DNA from: Stichopus chloronotus | Lineage: Eukaryota > Echinodermata > Holothuroidea > Aspidochirotida > Stichopodidae | DNA: 64,000 nucleotides | Reading direction: 5' to 3' | Assembly: GCA_021234535.1 (NCBI GenBank) | Contig: CM037843.1 | Coordinates: 1,442,021-1,506,020 of the forward strand | Position numbers and translations under genes: made by a program | Notes under the pieces: model-generated | Database searches by the model: none | What the model saw: only the letters and a program-made list of their open reading frames with translations | Told to the model about the DNA's origin: nothing | Shown here: positions 1 through 41,832 of the stretch, in pieces | Position numbering within the stretch: position 1 is the stretch's first letter | How the letters are laid out: each line of letters opens with the position of its first letter

Positions 1-176
1 ATGGAGGAGGGAAGTGACCAAACCTTCACAGAAACTTCTGTCATCCTTTATCTTGAATTCCTTGGTTACCTGCACCACATCTACACTCAAGAAAACAAAT
101 ATTAAGTAAATAACAAAGAAAACTAAAACTTGGCAATGAAAGACTGCTTCTTGTGGGAGCTTGATAGAACATTTTG
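1..176 (-). other. 3' UTR of the EGF/SEA gene (partial)
   Basis: Sequence downstream of the stop codon on the minus strand. I see no AATAAA on that strand here, so the polyadenylation site is probably beyond the left edge of the window. Confidence 0.55.
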
Positions 177-27681
<27,505 letters not shown>

Positions 27682-27798
27682 ACCGACAGACGATGGTGCA
27701 GGAGTACAGTAGGCTTGGCTATGCTGCGCGCGCCTACGATCGAGCGCCTGACGACTCTTCTGCTGTCAAATCAAAGTTTCCTGATTGATGGCTGTCGT
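27682..27798 (-). other. 5' UTR of the EGF/SEA gene with probable upstream splice acceptor
   Basis: The bases upstream of the start codon are locally rich in CpG (GCGCGCGC near 27726-27733), unlike the AT-rich surroundings. On the minus strand the sequence CATGTTGCAG precedes 27798, a good acceptor. So the 5' UTR is probably split and the promoter lies farther right, at an undetermined place. If instead transcription starts here, this stretch would be the core promoter. Confidence 0.4.
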
Positions 27799-29500
27799 CT
27801 GCAACATGAAGAAAACAAGGTCAAGTTGTGATTATCGTTGCCAACAGTTCATAGGCAAACAGTAAAGGGGAAATCCAAGGTTGAAAATTTTACCGTTGTT
27901 GGCCAACTTTGGAACATTTCTTCAGATACATATGGTCATGCACTTTGCCCAATATATAAATATTCTATCATAGGAAGATAAGCACTCACTCTTAAAGCTC
28001 ACTCAAACGTGAAAGTAATATCAGGTGTGACAATTACCTGTTTGCTCATCTGTTATTACAGAGTTGGAATTTAGACCCTTTCCGGCAGTTACTTCCACCC
28101 CTCTCCTCCCACCCCATCCCCCCCATCCCTTCAACAAAATGTTCCAGTACGCCTTTGCTTTCATTAGAGGTAGTGGGTGGGTAAATTTTACTCGTATATG
28201 AATCAGAATAAGAAATATAGGGAATTATTCTAATTATTATAAGAATAATAACAGCATAAGAAATGTCTTTCTTCTCTACGACAGCAGACTCAAGCTATAT
28301 GAAATATATGCTCAATGGTCTGAGCAATGAGATATCATGGAATGTGAAAGAAAACAACTGACATTGCAGAAACGAAACAAATCCTAATAGCTTTCCTGTT
28401 GCTAATTCAGTTTCTTATATGTTCTACTGGGACGAAAGCGCGACGACAGGCTTGTTTCGTTTGTTTGTTATATGTGTAAGCAGCACGTATCTCAATTTTA
28501 ACTGTTAAAAAAATAAATGAAATGAAACGGATCGGATCACATTTTTCGATAAGTCTGCGCTTCTTCTGCAATTTTGGACGCTTCTTGAAAATCGAAGGCA
28601 TTAGGAAAAGTGGGAAGTTTGTGGTGCTTTTGGGTAGGTCTTCAAAAATAAAAGGGCGGTTTAAACATCGTTTATCTTAGCGGGGAATCATAAATATATC
28701 TCAATAGTAGTTTAGACTGGCGCGTGCCTACATGATGAATAAGTAAGCCTATACAAAAGGTGAACTCAGCGGGGAATCCATACTGCAAGTCTTTTACAGC
28801 CATTGTCCGTTAGATCATTCAATAAACTAGTGACTGACACATTTTTTAAAGTTCACTGAACTTGCGGTTTGTTGTGATTAAACCTGTTTGAATCCTGTTG
28901 TGATTAACCCCGCCAACTAAGCTGGCGTCTATTTACAAACTCAACTTCCAGGAGCTTCCGCCTTGTACGCTTTACCTGATGCGTATATGGCCTTCAGACA
29001 ACGTTGCATGGTGGTAGCATTGAACACAGCTTCCTGCTAATTTGACAACTCCCTCATTTTTTTCTTTCTGAAAATATGACAGATGATACAACTATACTTA
29101 CAATATGTCTCCACTTGTGAGGCCTAGCTACAGCTGGGCAGTTTTCAGTGCACATGCTTCAATTGAAAAGACAATAGTGGGTCTTCACTGTTATCTGCAG
29201 GAAATTTTCCCCCACTGTGGTTGTTGACTGACTTTATCGAAACCCAGGCCGCCACCAGAACTTCCCACAAAGCATAAACTGACAAACAACCAATTGTCAG
29301 ATGACAACAGCAGATCACAGAGGGAGATGAAAATATGTTAAGAAAATGTCTTAATCAACACATTTTGCGGAACATATCCGGTAAATGGGGTACGACTTGA
29401 AATGGCCCCAGTTCAACTTGTTGTCTGTTTTAAAATTGTCTCATATTTTGCGAGAGCTCCCAGGAACCGTATGTTAGCGTGAGACTACGTATACAGTGCG
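27799..29500. other. Upstream region of the EGF/SEA gene; no gene identified
   Basis: Probably the 5' UTR intron or the intergenic region. No open frame with coding character or clear promoter motif was found. Confidence 0.4.
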
Positions 29501-29518
29501 TGCCCTTTTCACTCTTGC

Positions 29519-29791
29519 ATGCGCATGCACCACGCTCACTCTGCTGCAGACGCCGCTCTGGATCAAGTTATGAAACACCCGTCATCCATGCTTGATCTAC
29601 CAAATTCACTCAAACGGGAACTGGGCTTGTACATTAGTATTTACTTGGCCATTAAAAACAAATATTTGCGTAAAATAACTTCCATGAAGGACATGAAAGT
29701 GTTTGACAAACGGTTTGACCTTGGTTCTTGTTCAGACAATGTAGTTACCAGCCTTTGCAGTAACATCTGGTCTGCATACACGAGGAGATAG
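29519..29791 (+). CDS. Possible small protein or exon, unrecognised
   Basis: An open frame of 90 residues that starts at a GCATGCGCATG sequence and ends in TAG. The predicted peptide is mixed charge and lacks low-complexity runs (for example SLKRELGLYISIYLAIKNKY near the middle). CTCTGCTGCAG just inside the frame could be a splice acceptor, so it could also be an exon. A 72-residue frame overlaps it on the other strand. I recognise no family and no neighbour supports it. Confidence 0.2.
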   Translation: MRMHHAHSAADAALDQVMKHPSSMLDLPNSLKRELGLYISIYLAIKNKYLRKITSMKDMKVFDKRFDLGSCSDNVVTSLCSNIWSAYTRR

Positions 29792-29859
29792 GCCTGCATG
29801 TAATCTTTGAACAGTGATTTTGACCTCGTTCCCGGTGCAAATTGCAGAAGAGAACTCAA

Positions 29860-31800
29860 TAATATCCAAGTTTTCCGCCTTTTTCAAGCATTGGAAATAT
29901 TACTCTGTAATGGGATGTTTTTTATTAGCTATGTATGAATTTGACCAGAGGCATCACATAACAGCTAAGGAAGGACACGGGTCAAAATTGTCGTCACAAG
30001 TTTAAAAATAAACAGTGACTTGATGATAAAATTACGGAAGTTATTCGCTTGGAGTTGAATCAGCTCATTGTATCACTGCACGTCTACAACACTGAGCAAA
30101 CCTAAACGAAAACAGAAAAGGTATTATCAGATTAGCGACGCTTCAAATCATAGCCTTAACAGCGATAGTAACCATAGGATGTTGCCTAAAACACGTTGGT
30201 GCCCTATAGTCTAGGTTTGCTCAAGGAGGACCGGTGCAACCCTCTTACACTTTTTTCTTCTTTTTTTCTTTAGTGGGTGGTTAATATCTCAAAAGGAACA
30301 AACCAAACAGTTCAAAATGTTCAAGCGGACACTCTGAATACATCTTATAACCTGTAATTCAATATGAATTTGCACACTTTTTGTTAAAACTTCACAGTAG
30401 GCCTATCTCGACATTTTTGGGGCCGGGAGGAGTACCTCACACACCCGCCTTCTTCTTGTCTGCGTAGCGCCTCTGTGACTGAAGCTCTTACGTGGCTAAC
30501 GCCCCGAAAAGCCTGCAGACGATAGCTTAACATCCTTATCATCTGCGTACAGATTGTAAGCTATTAAAATTCATGTATGCGTTATCAATTAGGCCTACAC
30601 TTCTAGCACTAAAATTACTCAATACTTCTTTTACTTTGGCTATAAATATTCATGCTCTAGTCTCCCGAACCAATCGCCAATCATCAGACGTTAAGAAAGA
30701 CTCATCAATACAGAGTCCTTGATCTTAGATGAGACAAATCTCGAATCGTTTGCAGGTGTTTCGGTTATGTACGTTAAAAAGGTACATGCCAACACCTGCT
30801 GGCAAGGTTAGAGCTTCATTAAGCATTAACGGCCATTGACAGATAATTCCTGAGGTAGGTGGTGATCAATAGCTCAAATAGTCGTCGATAGTGGGTTGTC
30901 GCTGTGCAGCTGCAGTGTGCACGTACAGATGGTATACGAGGATGGTCTCTGTATATCCCATTGTAGCAGTCTTTCTCTTAATATTAAACGGCATGATTCA
31001 GTCAATCACTTTAGAACTATGTAAATGAAGTTTGCAATTTCTACGGAGTTGAAGGAATTTGTTTCCAAAGCCTGAGGACTTGAGTTTTTTTCGTAGCGAT
31101 AAACAGAAAGAGAGAAAAAAAACTCGTCCGTTACGTCGGGGTGGCCGACTTCCGGTGGATCCCGTAGAAGAGATGAACCCAGTTACGAAAAGTTGATAAG
31201 GACTCAAGAAGTCGTAACTTACTCACAATACATGCTGAATCGGCGATATCGACTTTTGGTAGCACAGGTAGCATGAGAAAAATAGAGGGAATCTTTGAAG
31301 CGACCTCATCAAATGACCCAACAAATGTACTTTTACCATATTAGCCACTTTCTATTAAACCGTAAAATCCGATATTTCCGTAAGAGAGCGGATGTTAATT
31401 ATGTCACTGAGAATGTTTCATGTAACCACAGAAAGAGTTCTGCCAACAGCCTTTGGTACATATCTATTGTATGGGATTTACTCAGTGGATTGCCAAGTTA
31501 TTATGCATCATTGCTCGAAACTTCAGACGCATGAACTCACAGGAAAGTGTAAAGGCCCTCCAAGGGACCATGAAAAGATTGAGTTAAGACAACCCGGCCA
31601 GGGAAAGTCTGAGTGGAAAGGGAATATCGGCTACGTACAGAAAAGAAAGTGTTTGTTCTGCCATCCTATAGCCTATACACATATGTTCTTTGAAATGTTT
31701 CATCCGAGTCTCTGAGTGTGCATGGAAATTCACTGGATGTCACTGAAGGGAACAAACCCGAAGAAGATTAAGATTGACAATGAGTTCACATAACATAGCT
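29860..31800. other. No gene identified
   Basis: AT-rich, with the octamer TAGGCCTA at 30398 and 30590. The overlapping plus-strand frames at 31295-31715 show no domain, no splice context and no coding bias that I can see. Confidence 0.4.
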
Positions 31801-31815
31801 ATATACAGTGGATAA

Positions 31816-31833
31816 GGGGGGGGGGGGGGGGGG
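31816..31833. repeat. Poly-G run of 18
   Basis: An uninterrupted run of G, followed by a purine-rich stretch and then a CCCCTCCCCTCCCC tract at about 31909-31923 that could pair with it. Assembly length is unreliable in such runs. Confidence 0.9.
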
Positions 31834-34800
31834 AACGAAAAAAATGATGGAAAGGGGGTGGGATGAGCGTGACCAGCGATAGAAGAGGGAAAGTTTTGAC
31901 TTTACAACCCCCCTCCCCTCCCCTGGCACTTCTTAGCCGCATGACGTGCATGTAACCAGCCTTGAAATAGGGATCTCATGTCTGAAATTTCTCAGTTAAT
32001 AACAAATATTCAAGCTATAACCAATGGTTATTCATTGTCCTTATAGACGGAGAAGTTGCTATGTGCTCCTTTAATTTTGACGAACTTTCAGTTTAAATAC
32101 TCGTCTTTTATTTTCTGTAAGTGTTGCGGATATTATGTCAAGTGCAAGGAAGGAACCCCGGTTTCTAACAACATAACGAGGCGATATTTATTTCCACTCA
32201 AGTAAGCCTCTAAAAAGACTACTCAGTGGGACACATAATGACGTTATGTTGTTCATTTCCCCAGTATTGCTCTGCTGGGTGCATGTCGGAAGCATAGTCA
32301 TTTGTTCAACACAGAAATTGACTTTTTTAATATCGGTCAAACCAACGAAACAGGTTACTGTTCATCTTCACATTCCTGGAATGTACTCAATATGCGGTGA
32401 GTTGGAAGCACGAATACAACACGAATTGATGTCTCCAAACCACTGTATGACGTCACTGAAGTACATTCAACTTTTAATTGACAAAACCATAATCATTGTC
32501 CGAACCGACATATGAATCAGCAACCTGGTCCATCCAAATGTTTTTTTTTTTCTTTCTTATCCAAGATTGGCAATGATACAAGTTCAAAAACCTAGGGTAC
32601 ACGTATGAGTATAAATCCAGTATGAAAAAATGGATCAAGTACAAAAGAGGTTTAACTTCGCTTTGTACACTCAGGAACAAAACTCATGAGTGGAGTACAC
32701 TTTAAGAAAAAATGACTCGCGTAATATATGTGCTCAAATATGACTGCAATTACAAGTGCGATATGATCACTTTCATTAAATTGAAGTTCAATCTGTATAT
32801 TCGTGATGGTTTATGCAGTACCACGCCATCTGTCGAATCATGACGTCACCCCTCAAATGGAGGTTCAACTTACTTCTTTCAAAGAACGGTCACTCTTAAA
32901 AATATTGGCTCCAAAAGAGTATCATCTCGGCTACCGTATAGGTCCTAGGCCTAAATGTATGTATGTTGACAGTGCAGGAAAGCGCTCTTGGATTCTCTCA
33001 CTGTTGTAGGCCTATCGACATCGGTATTATGTTGTACTTTACGGTACAGCCACCTTTTGTAATCAATACTATCACTTTCTGATAACGCTTTTAAATGGAA
33101 CGACAATGGCAGCCAGGCCGTCTGTGGTTATTACTTGAACATGCTAGTGGTAAATACCATTAGCAACTGCAACAATCCAATAATTATAGCCTAAGCACGG
33201 TTTATATCAACACAAAAAGAAAACTGCAATCAAACTACACCCCCACCCACAAAATGGAAAAACCACAATCTGTGGCTTGCTTAACAAATATTCTGATGAA
33301 AGAAATGTAACCTTTCGCCCAGTGTAATGAACCTGCATTATATGCCGCGCATATAATTTGTTTATATTTCTAATTAAAGTCCCTCGGTCGGTGTTGTTCA
33401 ACGGAAATTAAAAGTCATTGTTAACAACTGGAAAGTGTCCTTCCAAAATCAATAAAATGAGTTTGGTGTTCTGGGAATCCGTTATTGTAGTTATTGCATG
33501 CAGAAATACAGAACAGCAGCATTGCCCATGCATTAAAGTAGCCTCATTTGCATTAAAATTGATTGACGAAACTAATTACTACGCTAATGAATTTGCTACA
33601 GTGAGTTGACGTTTTAAGCTCTTTACAGCGATAGCAACACAAACACAAAGCAAAGACTTCATAACGAAGAAAATAATGGACTATGAGGCCATATACAGTA
33701 GGCTAGCTGCCTATGCACTCTGTTTATAGGAAGCAATTGTGTACAATATTCTTCAATGTAGGCTCTTTTTTTTACTCAAGTGGCGAGCTTCGGAGGCTTT
33801 ACTCGACTGAAATCGCGTAAGGAAGCCTCAGTAATGACAAGTATGATTACAATCGCTATCTTGTATACCCCCAAACTTTGCCAAACATTGATTTGAAAGA
33901 GTCTATGATACATTCTGATAGAAAATTTGGTTACACTGGTGAGGGCGTCGGGTGGGGGATGGCACATCTCACCAACCACAGACGCTGCTCTTCGTCTTGT
34001 TAGCGCCACTATGTGTGCATAAAATAATACCACACGTTGATGATCACATCCTGTAATTTCATATTTTGTGTGTGTGTGTGCGTGTGTGTGTGTGTGGAAT
34101 GTTAAATACAACACACACAGAGTGCAAACCAAAATCGAATCACTACGCAGATAAAATCAAAACTGTTTATACAATACAAGGCAAACGACCTTTGAGATTT
34201 TCTCAGCACTAAATACAAAACCACGTTTTACGGTTACAGTAGCCTATATGCATGCAGTTTCTGAAAATAACATATCATGCCAGTCTACGTAATAAACCAC
34301 TTTTATCCATTCAAGAATGACAACATGGCTACAGTGTAGTGGCTGAGACTTTACTACCGTGGTCTGGTTTTGTTTTCTGTAGAACAAGAATACTGGTGAG
34401 GCCAGAAACCACGTTGACTTGACATGAGATACGAGTTTCAAAACTCCTGTGAAGTAAATGTCAGAGTTTGTCTTCTACCTCGTAATATAAAATTGATATG
34501 AAGCTTATTTAACCAGAAATTTATTTTGTCCTGCATATTTTGGAAATAAGTTAAGCCGCCATGGCTATGATTTATTAATCAGACTTATCCCTCATTATTA
34601 GAACGACTGGATAACAAGTCAACAGCTGAAGTGATTCATATGTGACATTGAATGTGTGGTTCTCCTTCTGTCCTTGAAGGCTTTATTCACGGCAAAGTGA
34701 TTATTACCACGTATTGTGCATGGCATGACTGCGTATTCAGCGTGAATGCTCAGAATGAACGGTATAGCGAAGTCACATGTAGTTGCCATAGCAATGACAC

Positions 34801-35583
34801 CGTCTCTACCCGATGGACTGTTTCTATTTACTCTCAATCGTCTATTGTCCCACAGTTGTTTTTTTCTAAAATAAATACTAAGATGTTACCATCTTAAAAA
34901 CAAAGACTGAAATACCTACCGACCCAGACGGTTAAAACTTTTTGCACTTGTGACGACAGTTAGTTAATGTTTTCAGTTATAGTCGTGCAATGTTTCTCTC
35001 CACACCAAATACCCACGAGTGATATAAATTAAAAACGTCGTTACATGTAAGACAAATCGGCGTTCCTTGCAAACCTCGAGAGACAACTCCTCAAAACTTC
35101 AAAAGCAAACGCCGCGCCATGCCTTCACCGAACCCATGGGCCTACATTTAAATACGCCTATAGTCAGTCCATCTTAAACATTCGGCAAAATTCAACATCT
35201 ATGAATCATCTCACTGGTTATTAAAAACTAAAAATGCAAGTACACATTCTCAGTGACACCGATAACGTAAAAAGTTACTCCCATCAATGAAAATATCATC
35301 ACAAATCTTTTCGTTTTAGCCAGTTTGTGGAAGGGAGCATGTAAGCACCCCGAGTATGAAAAGTGGTCATACAAGATGCATCAACATGCACGAGAGAAGT
35401 TCATGGAACAAGCGATAAAATTGATAAGCTCGAGACACCCTGCAAAATTTTATGTGGTTCATTATCACAAAACATTTTAATATCTGAAACAGCAGTAACC
35501 TACCTTTAAGCTATTAATAATGTAATTCAAACATGACAAGTTAACTTCATCTTTGAGCACTATCTCTACCACAAAAGCCTTAC
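31834..35583. other. No gene identified; GT microsatellite at 34067-34096
   Basis: The stretch holds scattered short frames only. The (GT)n tract is interrupted by one CG. Octamer TAGGCCTA copies lie at 32946 and 33007. Confidence 0.4.
34067..34096. repeat. (GT)n microsatellite
   Basis: About fifteen GT units with one interruption (gcgt). Confidence 0.9.
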
Positions 35584-35594
35584 ATACCGTATAT

Positions 35595-35653
<59 letters not shown>

Positions 35654-35658
35654 GGTAT
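35584..35658. repeat. (TA)n tract with palindromic ATACCGTA ends
   Basis: ATACCGTA at 35584-35591 and TACGGTAT at 35651-35658 are exact reverse complements and enclose an almost pure AT alternating tract. The whole 75 bases form a near-perfect palindrome able to form a cruciform or hairpin. Confidence 0.9.
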
Positions 35659-35659
35659 A

Positions 35660-38600
35660 TATTCCAAAGTTAAAATAGAAAAGAACGAATGCAAAAAAAG
35701 TAGCATGACTGGTTGATTGAATATGAGTGTGATTTGACTGTGCACCTGTTCGAAGTTTGGCAACTGAAAAATTGACCATTTTAATTGGACCCATATGCAT
35801 CGTTTTGGGAGGTCATTTAGAGAATACCATCTAAACAGTAACAAGTGAAGGCCTACCTCCACTTAAATGACTCCATCGACCATATAACCTCAGATATCTG
35901 TTTCAGGTATTCGAGAGCATAATAACACAGTATTTTTTTCTAAGTTGTGTGATTGAAACAGTTTGGAAGATAAGATGAAAGGGGCAAACTTCGAACTACT
36001 CTGGGCTTTGGTTTGGTTATATGCAAGCTGGCGAATATGATATAGCGCACATGATTGCTACTTGTGACAATCTTTTCTGTATTAGTTGCAATTACTTTTG
36101 AATACGCCTTCGGTTATTGTTTTATATGTTTAGGGTTCTTGACAGGTTTTCGTCGTTGTAACTTCAATGTTTTCCTTTCGCCGGTAAGGACTCCTGATGT
36201 ACCAAAGACAGCAAGAATTTAAATTTGTGTTAGTAGGCCTATTGGGGGAGAGTGGGTGTGAGGTGGTGAACTAAGTCACTTTTGGGATCCACTTTTTGGT
36301 CCACATAAAGCCCCTTCATTTCGAATAACCTAAGAAGAACCTCGAGTTGAGATCTGGAGGGCGGACTCAGTGAGTGAGGCGTAAATAGGAGAAATTGTGA
36401 AAGCCTGCACGCAGTTGGGATCAAAGAAAATGGGGAAATTCAGCTCTAGAAGTAATTTAAGGTGACGAAAGCAATGAATAATCGTGTACAGAGGTTTGTA
36501 GTCTTCGGAACTCTTTTCCAAACATTATCCAAGATCGTCTTTGTCAATTTATTTACTACAAGAAATTATTAAGCAGCAATTGTATTGAAAATGAAACAAA
36601 TATTCGACGTTGGGGAGATGGCAATGACATGCTTAACAAAGGAGTATATTATTATGTGCAATGCACATTTCTTCATCTTTGAATCAATACACCGACATTA
36701 GTAAATACGATTTCCAATCCTAAATACTTTTGAAATCTCTAATATTTTGTAGATCTATACTTTAATAGGTCTAACTTTTAAAAGGTTAGCACAGATCAAT
36801 GGTAAAGACACTGCCGTCGATGCCTGCTATGGTCTATGGACTACCGAGGCTGTACGGGGAAACTTCGTTAGTTATTGATTTCAATTATTCGTCGAAAGTA
36901 CATGAATACTGAAAGAAGGTATTTACCAAAGAGAATTATTGATCTGAGGCTGTGAGAGTTCTCGGCTGACTAATTTCTCTTCCTGAGTTTGGAGTCTATT
37001 TTGTTCACATGATGCTGTACACATATAATTAGGTCTCGCTTCACCTGCTGGGAATCGAGCTGGCAGACAGGATGTCCTCGTCAAATTACTTTCCCCGCCG
37101 CTTTCAGTTCTTGTTGTGTACACAGGTTTACCTATGCATATACTGCCAGGCTATACTATCTCGGATCAACGTAAATTAAGAGTGAACAACTTATAGGACT
37201 ACGTAAGTTATACCAGCATTTAGTGAGAAGAGTTTGCAATGCGCAAAGCTTTTCAAAACGAATAAAGTTGTTCTCTTTCATTGATTCCATCAAACACAAT
37301 TAACAAAGTTTTTGCTGTAAATGAATGATGTTAATGAATGCACATTAATAATTAAAGGTATACCCTAATTAAAGATATGTCGCTACAGAAACTTCGACGA
37401 TGGGAAATGTATATTGTGGGACATAGAGCAGATGGCTCTGTAATGTATTCTTATTAACATTTTAATTTAAGCTAAGCATGTTCGTCCAATGCAATTACTG
37501 TGACAACACGAGACGACGGTAGTCTCATACGGTAGGCTAATGAAAAGGTACACGATCTTGATTTCAAGTTCATAACCAGTTACATGTCTTTTTATGTCGG
37601 ACAGTGGATGAAGACGGCAACTAACATACAAAGCCCGAAGATTAGACAGCGGCCTACTCGGTCAAATAGTTTAGTTTTGGTGAAAATATAGTTCAACATC
37701 GTCAAATATCCAATAATTGCAGGCCGCTATGATCCTGAGTTCCATCCTGAGTCCCAGAGTCACAAGTGTCACGTACTTGTCACTCACAAGTCACATGTCC
37801 TACCTTTAATATCGTTACTTCAGACTTACAGTCTGAATGACTGATAGGCGATACAAAGACTCTTTAAAATATCTAACAACAACAGATAAAATACCAGGAA
37901 TTGAAAAGGAAGGGACAAACTAAACATGAAAGAAAGTTAAACAGCTTTCTTCAAGTCACCCTTTTCAATTACTACTTTATAACATCATATTCTATAAGAA
38001 AAAGACTCCTATCTTACCATGTAAGAACTAAGATATATTATTTTCAAACTTGTTTTACAGCCTACCTTTACAGATCAATGATAAACTTACCTTATAAAAA
38101 TCCGAATAAAAATCAAGAACTTTCAATTTAAATATGAAATCCGGCACTAAAAGTCTCCAGCGATCAACAGTCAAAAAGAATTTGAAATTTCATAATACAA
38201 AACTCCGGCGTATGATCCAATGGCAATGGTGAATGTTATCAAAGTTTAGCTTTATGAACTTACATCGAAAATGAGAAGTACCGGAACAATAAATCAAACT
38301 CCTTTATAAGTTCACAGTTGCAGTTAAATTTCACAGTAATGGCATGCTACGTCTTACAAATACAGTAAATCCCAAGTTACCAACTGGTAAAATACCCTTA
38401 GTGATTTCACGGGACGGGGTGTATGTAATTCCTAATACCATCCGAACTGAATTCTCCTCCGTTTAATTTTCGTGCATGAGCAACAGCTGCATGCATGTAC
38501 CACCACTATTGCTATCACAATGACATTGTCTGCTCGCGACTGAGGTTTGCATGCCAGCCTGGTTTTGAAGCTTCCAGTAACGCGTTAACTCCGGGTCAAT

Positions 38601-40130
38601 GGTTTTCCAACTCCTGTGGGCGGCAGTGTGCGTGTAAACATATATACGATCACTTGAAAGAGGGTTTTCCAAGTGAGTCACTCTGCAACTGTTGGTAGTG
38701 AGTAAACTTATGAATATGCAAATCTCATTTAGCAAATAAAACATTGGCGTGCACTTATTTTTTATTGTAGTCTGCAGCCATCAGACAGCAAAATAAGGTA
38801 TCAACAAACGAATGTGCAAGAAAATGATCGTAACATGGTAAGATACCCTTTCAGTCTGTGCCAATTTCTAGGTAGGAATTTGTTAACTTATCTCAGAAAA
38901 CTTTTTTTAAAATGGTACTTTGTTCCAACTTCTTGGTTTCGGCATACCTAAAATCGTTACTGAAGACTAAGTGGGTGACCAACGTAATTATTTTCCTTGT
39001 TTACTTGGGGGCCTATCTCTAGCCGTTTACTTGGGGGGCCTCCGTATTTCCCCAATTCAAATATTGACTTTCGCTGACGGGTTGCTTGCTTTTGTCGATT
39101 TAGCTCGAAGTCCGGGAATCGAGAGTTGTTATAGGACGAGTCTGCAAACAAAGGGCGATCTAGAGAGTTTATTACCTGTTTGAAAAGGTCTGCTTCAAAT
39201 AGATAACACTATAGGATACTGATTGATCTATAGGTAATACACTGAGCATTTGGATCTGAACAACAGAACTGGCTTAATTCTACTAACCAGCTCGGTTTGG
39301 AGAGACGTATTGTGTGTTTAATACGAGAAAGAAGGGGGCGGTACTCAAATACCGGTTAAGTCTTGATGATTATAGCCTACTTGTAAAGCCACTGGCTATC
39401 TTCCTTGAGGGTAACAAAGAGGGACCATAAAAGAGAACAAAAGTGTAGGCAAACAACTCATCCACAAAAAAAGCAAGAGTAGACGATTATCCAAAAGTAA
39501 ATTGCAGCTGATGTTTCGATCTCAGTAATATCTTTCTCATCAGAATAATTAGACTCAGTCAACTGCTAACAAAGCTCATGTACTGTACATTGATCTGTGA
39601 TATCTATGTCGCCTTCAGTTTACGCTCAACATCTGTGTTGGAAGTTTGTTGGAGGAGGACTTTTCTGCTGACTAGCCTAATTTTACCAGTAAAGGTGAAA
39701 ACTTAATGTAAACTAATCTAACTATCAATATCAACGCGGTGGGGAAAAAAAAGGGGTGGGGGGAAGGATCGTGAATTGTCTGAGTAAGATCAAAAGAGAA
39801 AAATTGCTAAATGTGAAGTTGACGTCACTAGATTTTTTTATTTGTTTTTATGTCAAATTTATGTGAAGAAAGTGATTTGTTTAGCCAAGGCTTATCTTCC
39901 CCAAGATCCTCCAAAACATAACAAAGAACGTGGAACCGAAAAACAAAAACAAAATAACCAATCAAACAAAGGAAACACAATAAAACAATTAAAAATAAAC
40001 GCGGAATTGAACGAACAGACGGGAAAGCTTATGGTTGGATGAAAGCCTGCCATTCATTCTACAATATGTGGTTTCTTTTTTTTTTAATGGGGAGTTTATG
40101 CATTTCTTACAGTATTCCAAAAGCCGTATG
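35660..40130. other. No gene identified
   Basis: AT-rich sequence with many short frames on both strands and no supported exon. A near-repeat gtttacttggggg(g)cct occurs twice at about 38999 and 39027. A possible non-coding splice donor (GAT|GTAAGT, minus) lies near 38266 but has no partner. Confidence 0.4.
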
Positions 40131-40131
40131 T

Positions 40132-40153
40132 AGCCATATATATATATATGGCT
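40132..40153. repeat. Perfect 22-bp palindrome
   Basis: AGCCATATATA followed by its exact reverse complement TATATATGGCT, a smaller relative in form to the long AT palindrome at 35.6 kb. Confidence 0.9.
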
Positions 40154-40630
40154 CTTTGTATTCCAAGTGAAACCCCCAAATGAGAATTCCTCAACACGAT
40201 TTCACCAGAAATTCCCAACATATAAATAAAGAGAGAGGAGTTTTTACTCTATTTTCTTCAATTAACGTCAACATAAATTAGAGGAGAGAAACAACATAAA
40301 GCATGCATGACTATATGCAGACTGCAAGAAGTATGTGCAGTTCTTTAAACTTATAAGCTATACATGAATTCAGTACGAAATCCACAAAATCATAATTAAT
40401 TGACTCAAAGTGGAGGAAGTGTATGGCATCAAAAGAGCTAAGACTACTTTGTATATTTAGGCCCCTTTACAAACAACAACACAACAACCGTAGAACAACC
40501 GGTAAGTGCCATTTTCGGCCATCTGGGTGGGGTTGGAACGGGGAAGGGGCTTGTAAAATCGAACATTTTCTTGTTAGATTCTCGCCATTCGATGGTGGCG
40601 CTCTGCTTAGATAGGCCTGTCATCACTCAG

Positions 40631-40643
40631 CCCCCCCCCCCCC
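40631..40643. repeat. Poly-C run of 13
   Basis: Uninterrupted cytosine run directly followed by an A/T run. Confidence 0.9.
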
Positions 40644-41832
40644 AATATTTTTTTTTGTGTTCAGCTGCGCCTGCTATTTACCCTACGCGTTGACAATAAA
40701 ATCCAGATTAAAGTTTATATTGATCCATTTACCATAGGCTATCAAAAAAAAACGATAATAATGATCATGATCAATATGTGATGTACATTCAAGCAATTCC
40801 AAGCGACAATGCTGACATAAATTATGTTAGCTTCTGAAAGGGTCTGAGTGCACACCGGTGGCACCTGATCAAATGCCGCAGAACTGGTCGATTGTATAGA
40901 GAAATAATTAATCATCGTTATAAAAACACTTCTCCTTTAAATTTTGACGGGTCGTGCTCTCGAGTTTACATAAGTTCATTACCGGAATTCTCATTCACTT
41001 CAAATCGAGTGGAAAAGTGGTTTCGTGCTTGAGCATAAAGAAAATAGAGGGTTGGGGAACAATAGAAGCGATAGTCAATACTTCCTTAGTGATTAGGGAA
41101 GCTTAATTAACTTCGTTGTTCCATATCATAGCAGTTTTACCACCCCCCTCCCCACAGTCTTCAGTGTGTCTTTGTTTTTTTTTTTTCCTTCACACTTTCA
41201 ACACATTCCTAAACAAGGTAGTGCGGACTGAGCTAGTACTTGGGGCGAACATATTCAATAACCGCGTTTCAATGGAATTGCTCGTTGGAGAATTCTGCTG
41301 AGCTCAACTTAGAATAATGATGGAGAAATGACATTGAAATACCCAGCCATCACAAAAGAGATAGCTTGTGAATATTTTGGCCTGTTGGTATTTTTCGTAC
41401 ACTTTCCACAATCTGAGTGACATGCAACGAATCGCACTTACAGGGAGAGTTTATTAAATTAAAAGGAGAAAAGGACAATTGAAAAAAAAAGAGAAAAAAA
41501 GAAAAAAAAGAAGAAACTTTTATAAAGATTAAGGTACTCCAGGGAGTAATTATCTCAAAAGGGCACAAAGAGGCCATAATTTGCTTTCAAAAAGTCCTAT
41601 CCGTGAGAATTGCCAGAGTGAAAGAAAAACATGTTTGGATTACTCACCGCGTGTGTATTTTGACCCCACATTTTTGAAGAAATAACATGCCCTTGAAGGG
41701 CGGATAGTTTTCATGCCTGTGAATCATTATATTTTTCAAAATCTGTCCATTGTATTAGCAGACTCTATAACGGTTCGATTTTTCATCCTGTCTGCCAATT
41801 TGGACCGATAGCACCTTGTTTACAAAGGTTTG

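Noticed and set aside
35477..35862. Minus-strand frames with alternating I-Y repeats
   Set aside because: Direct translation of the (TA)n palindrome.
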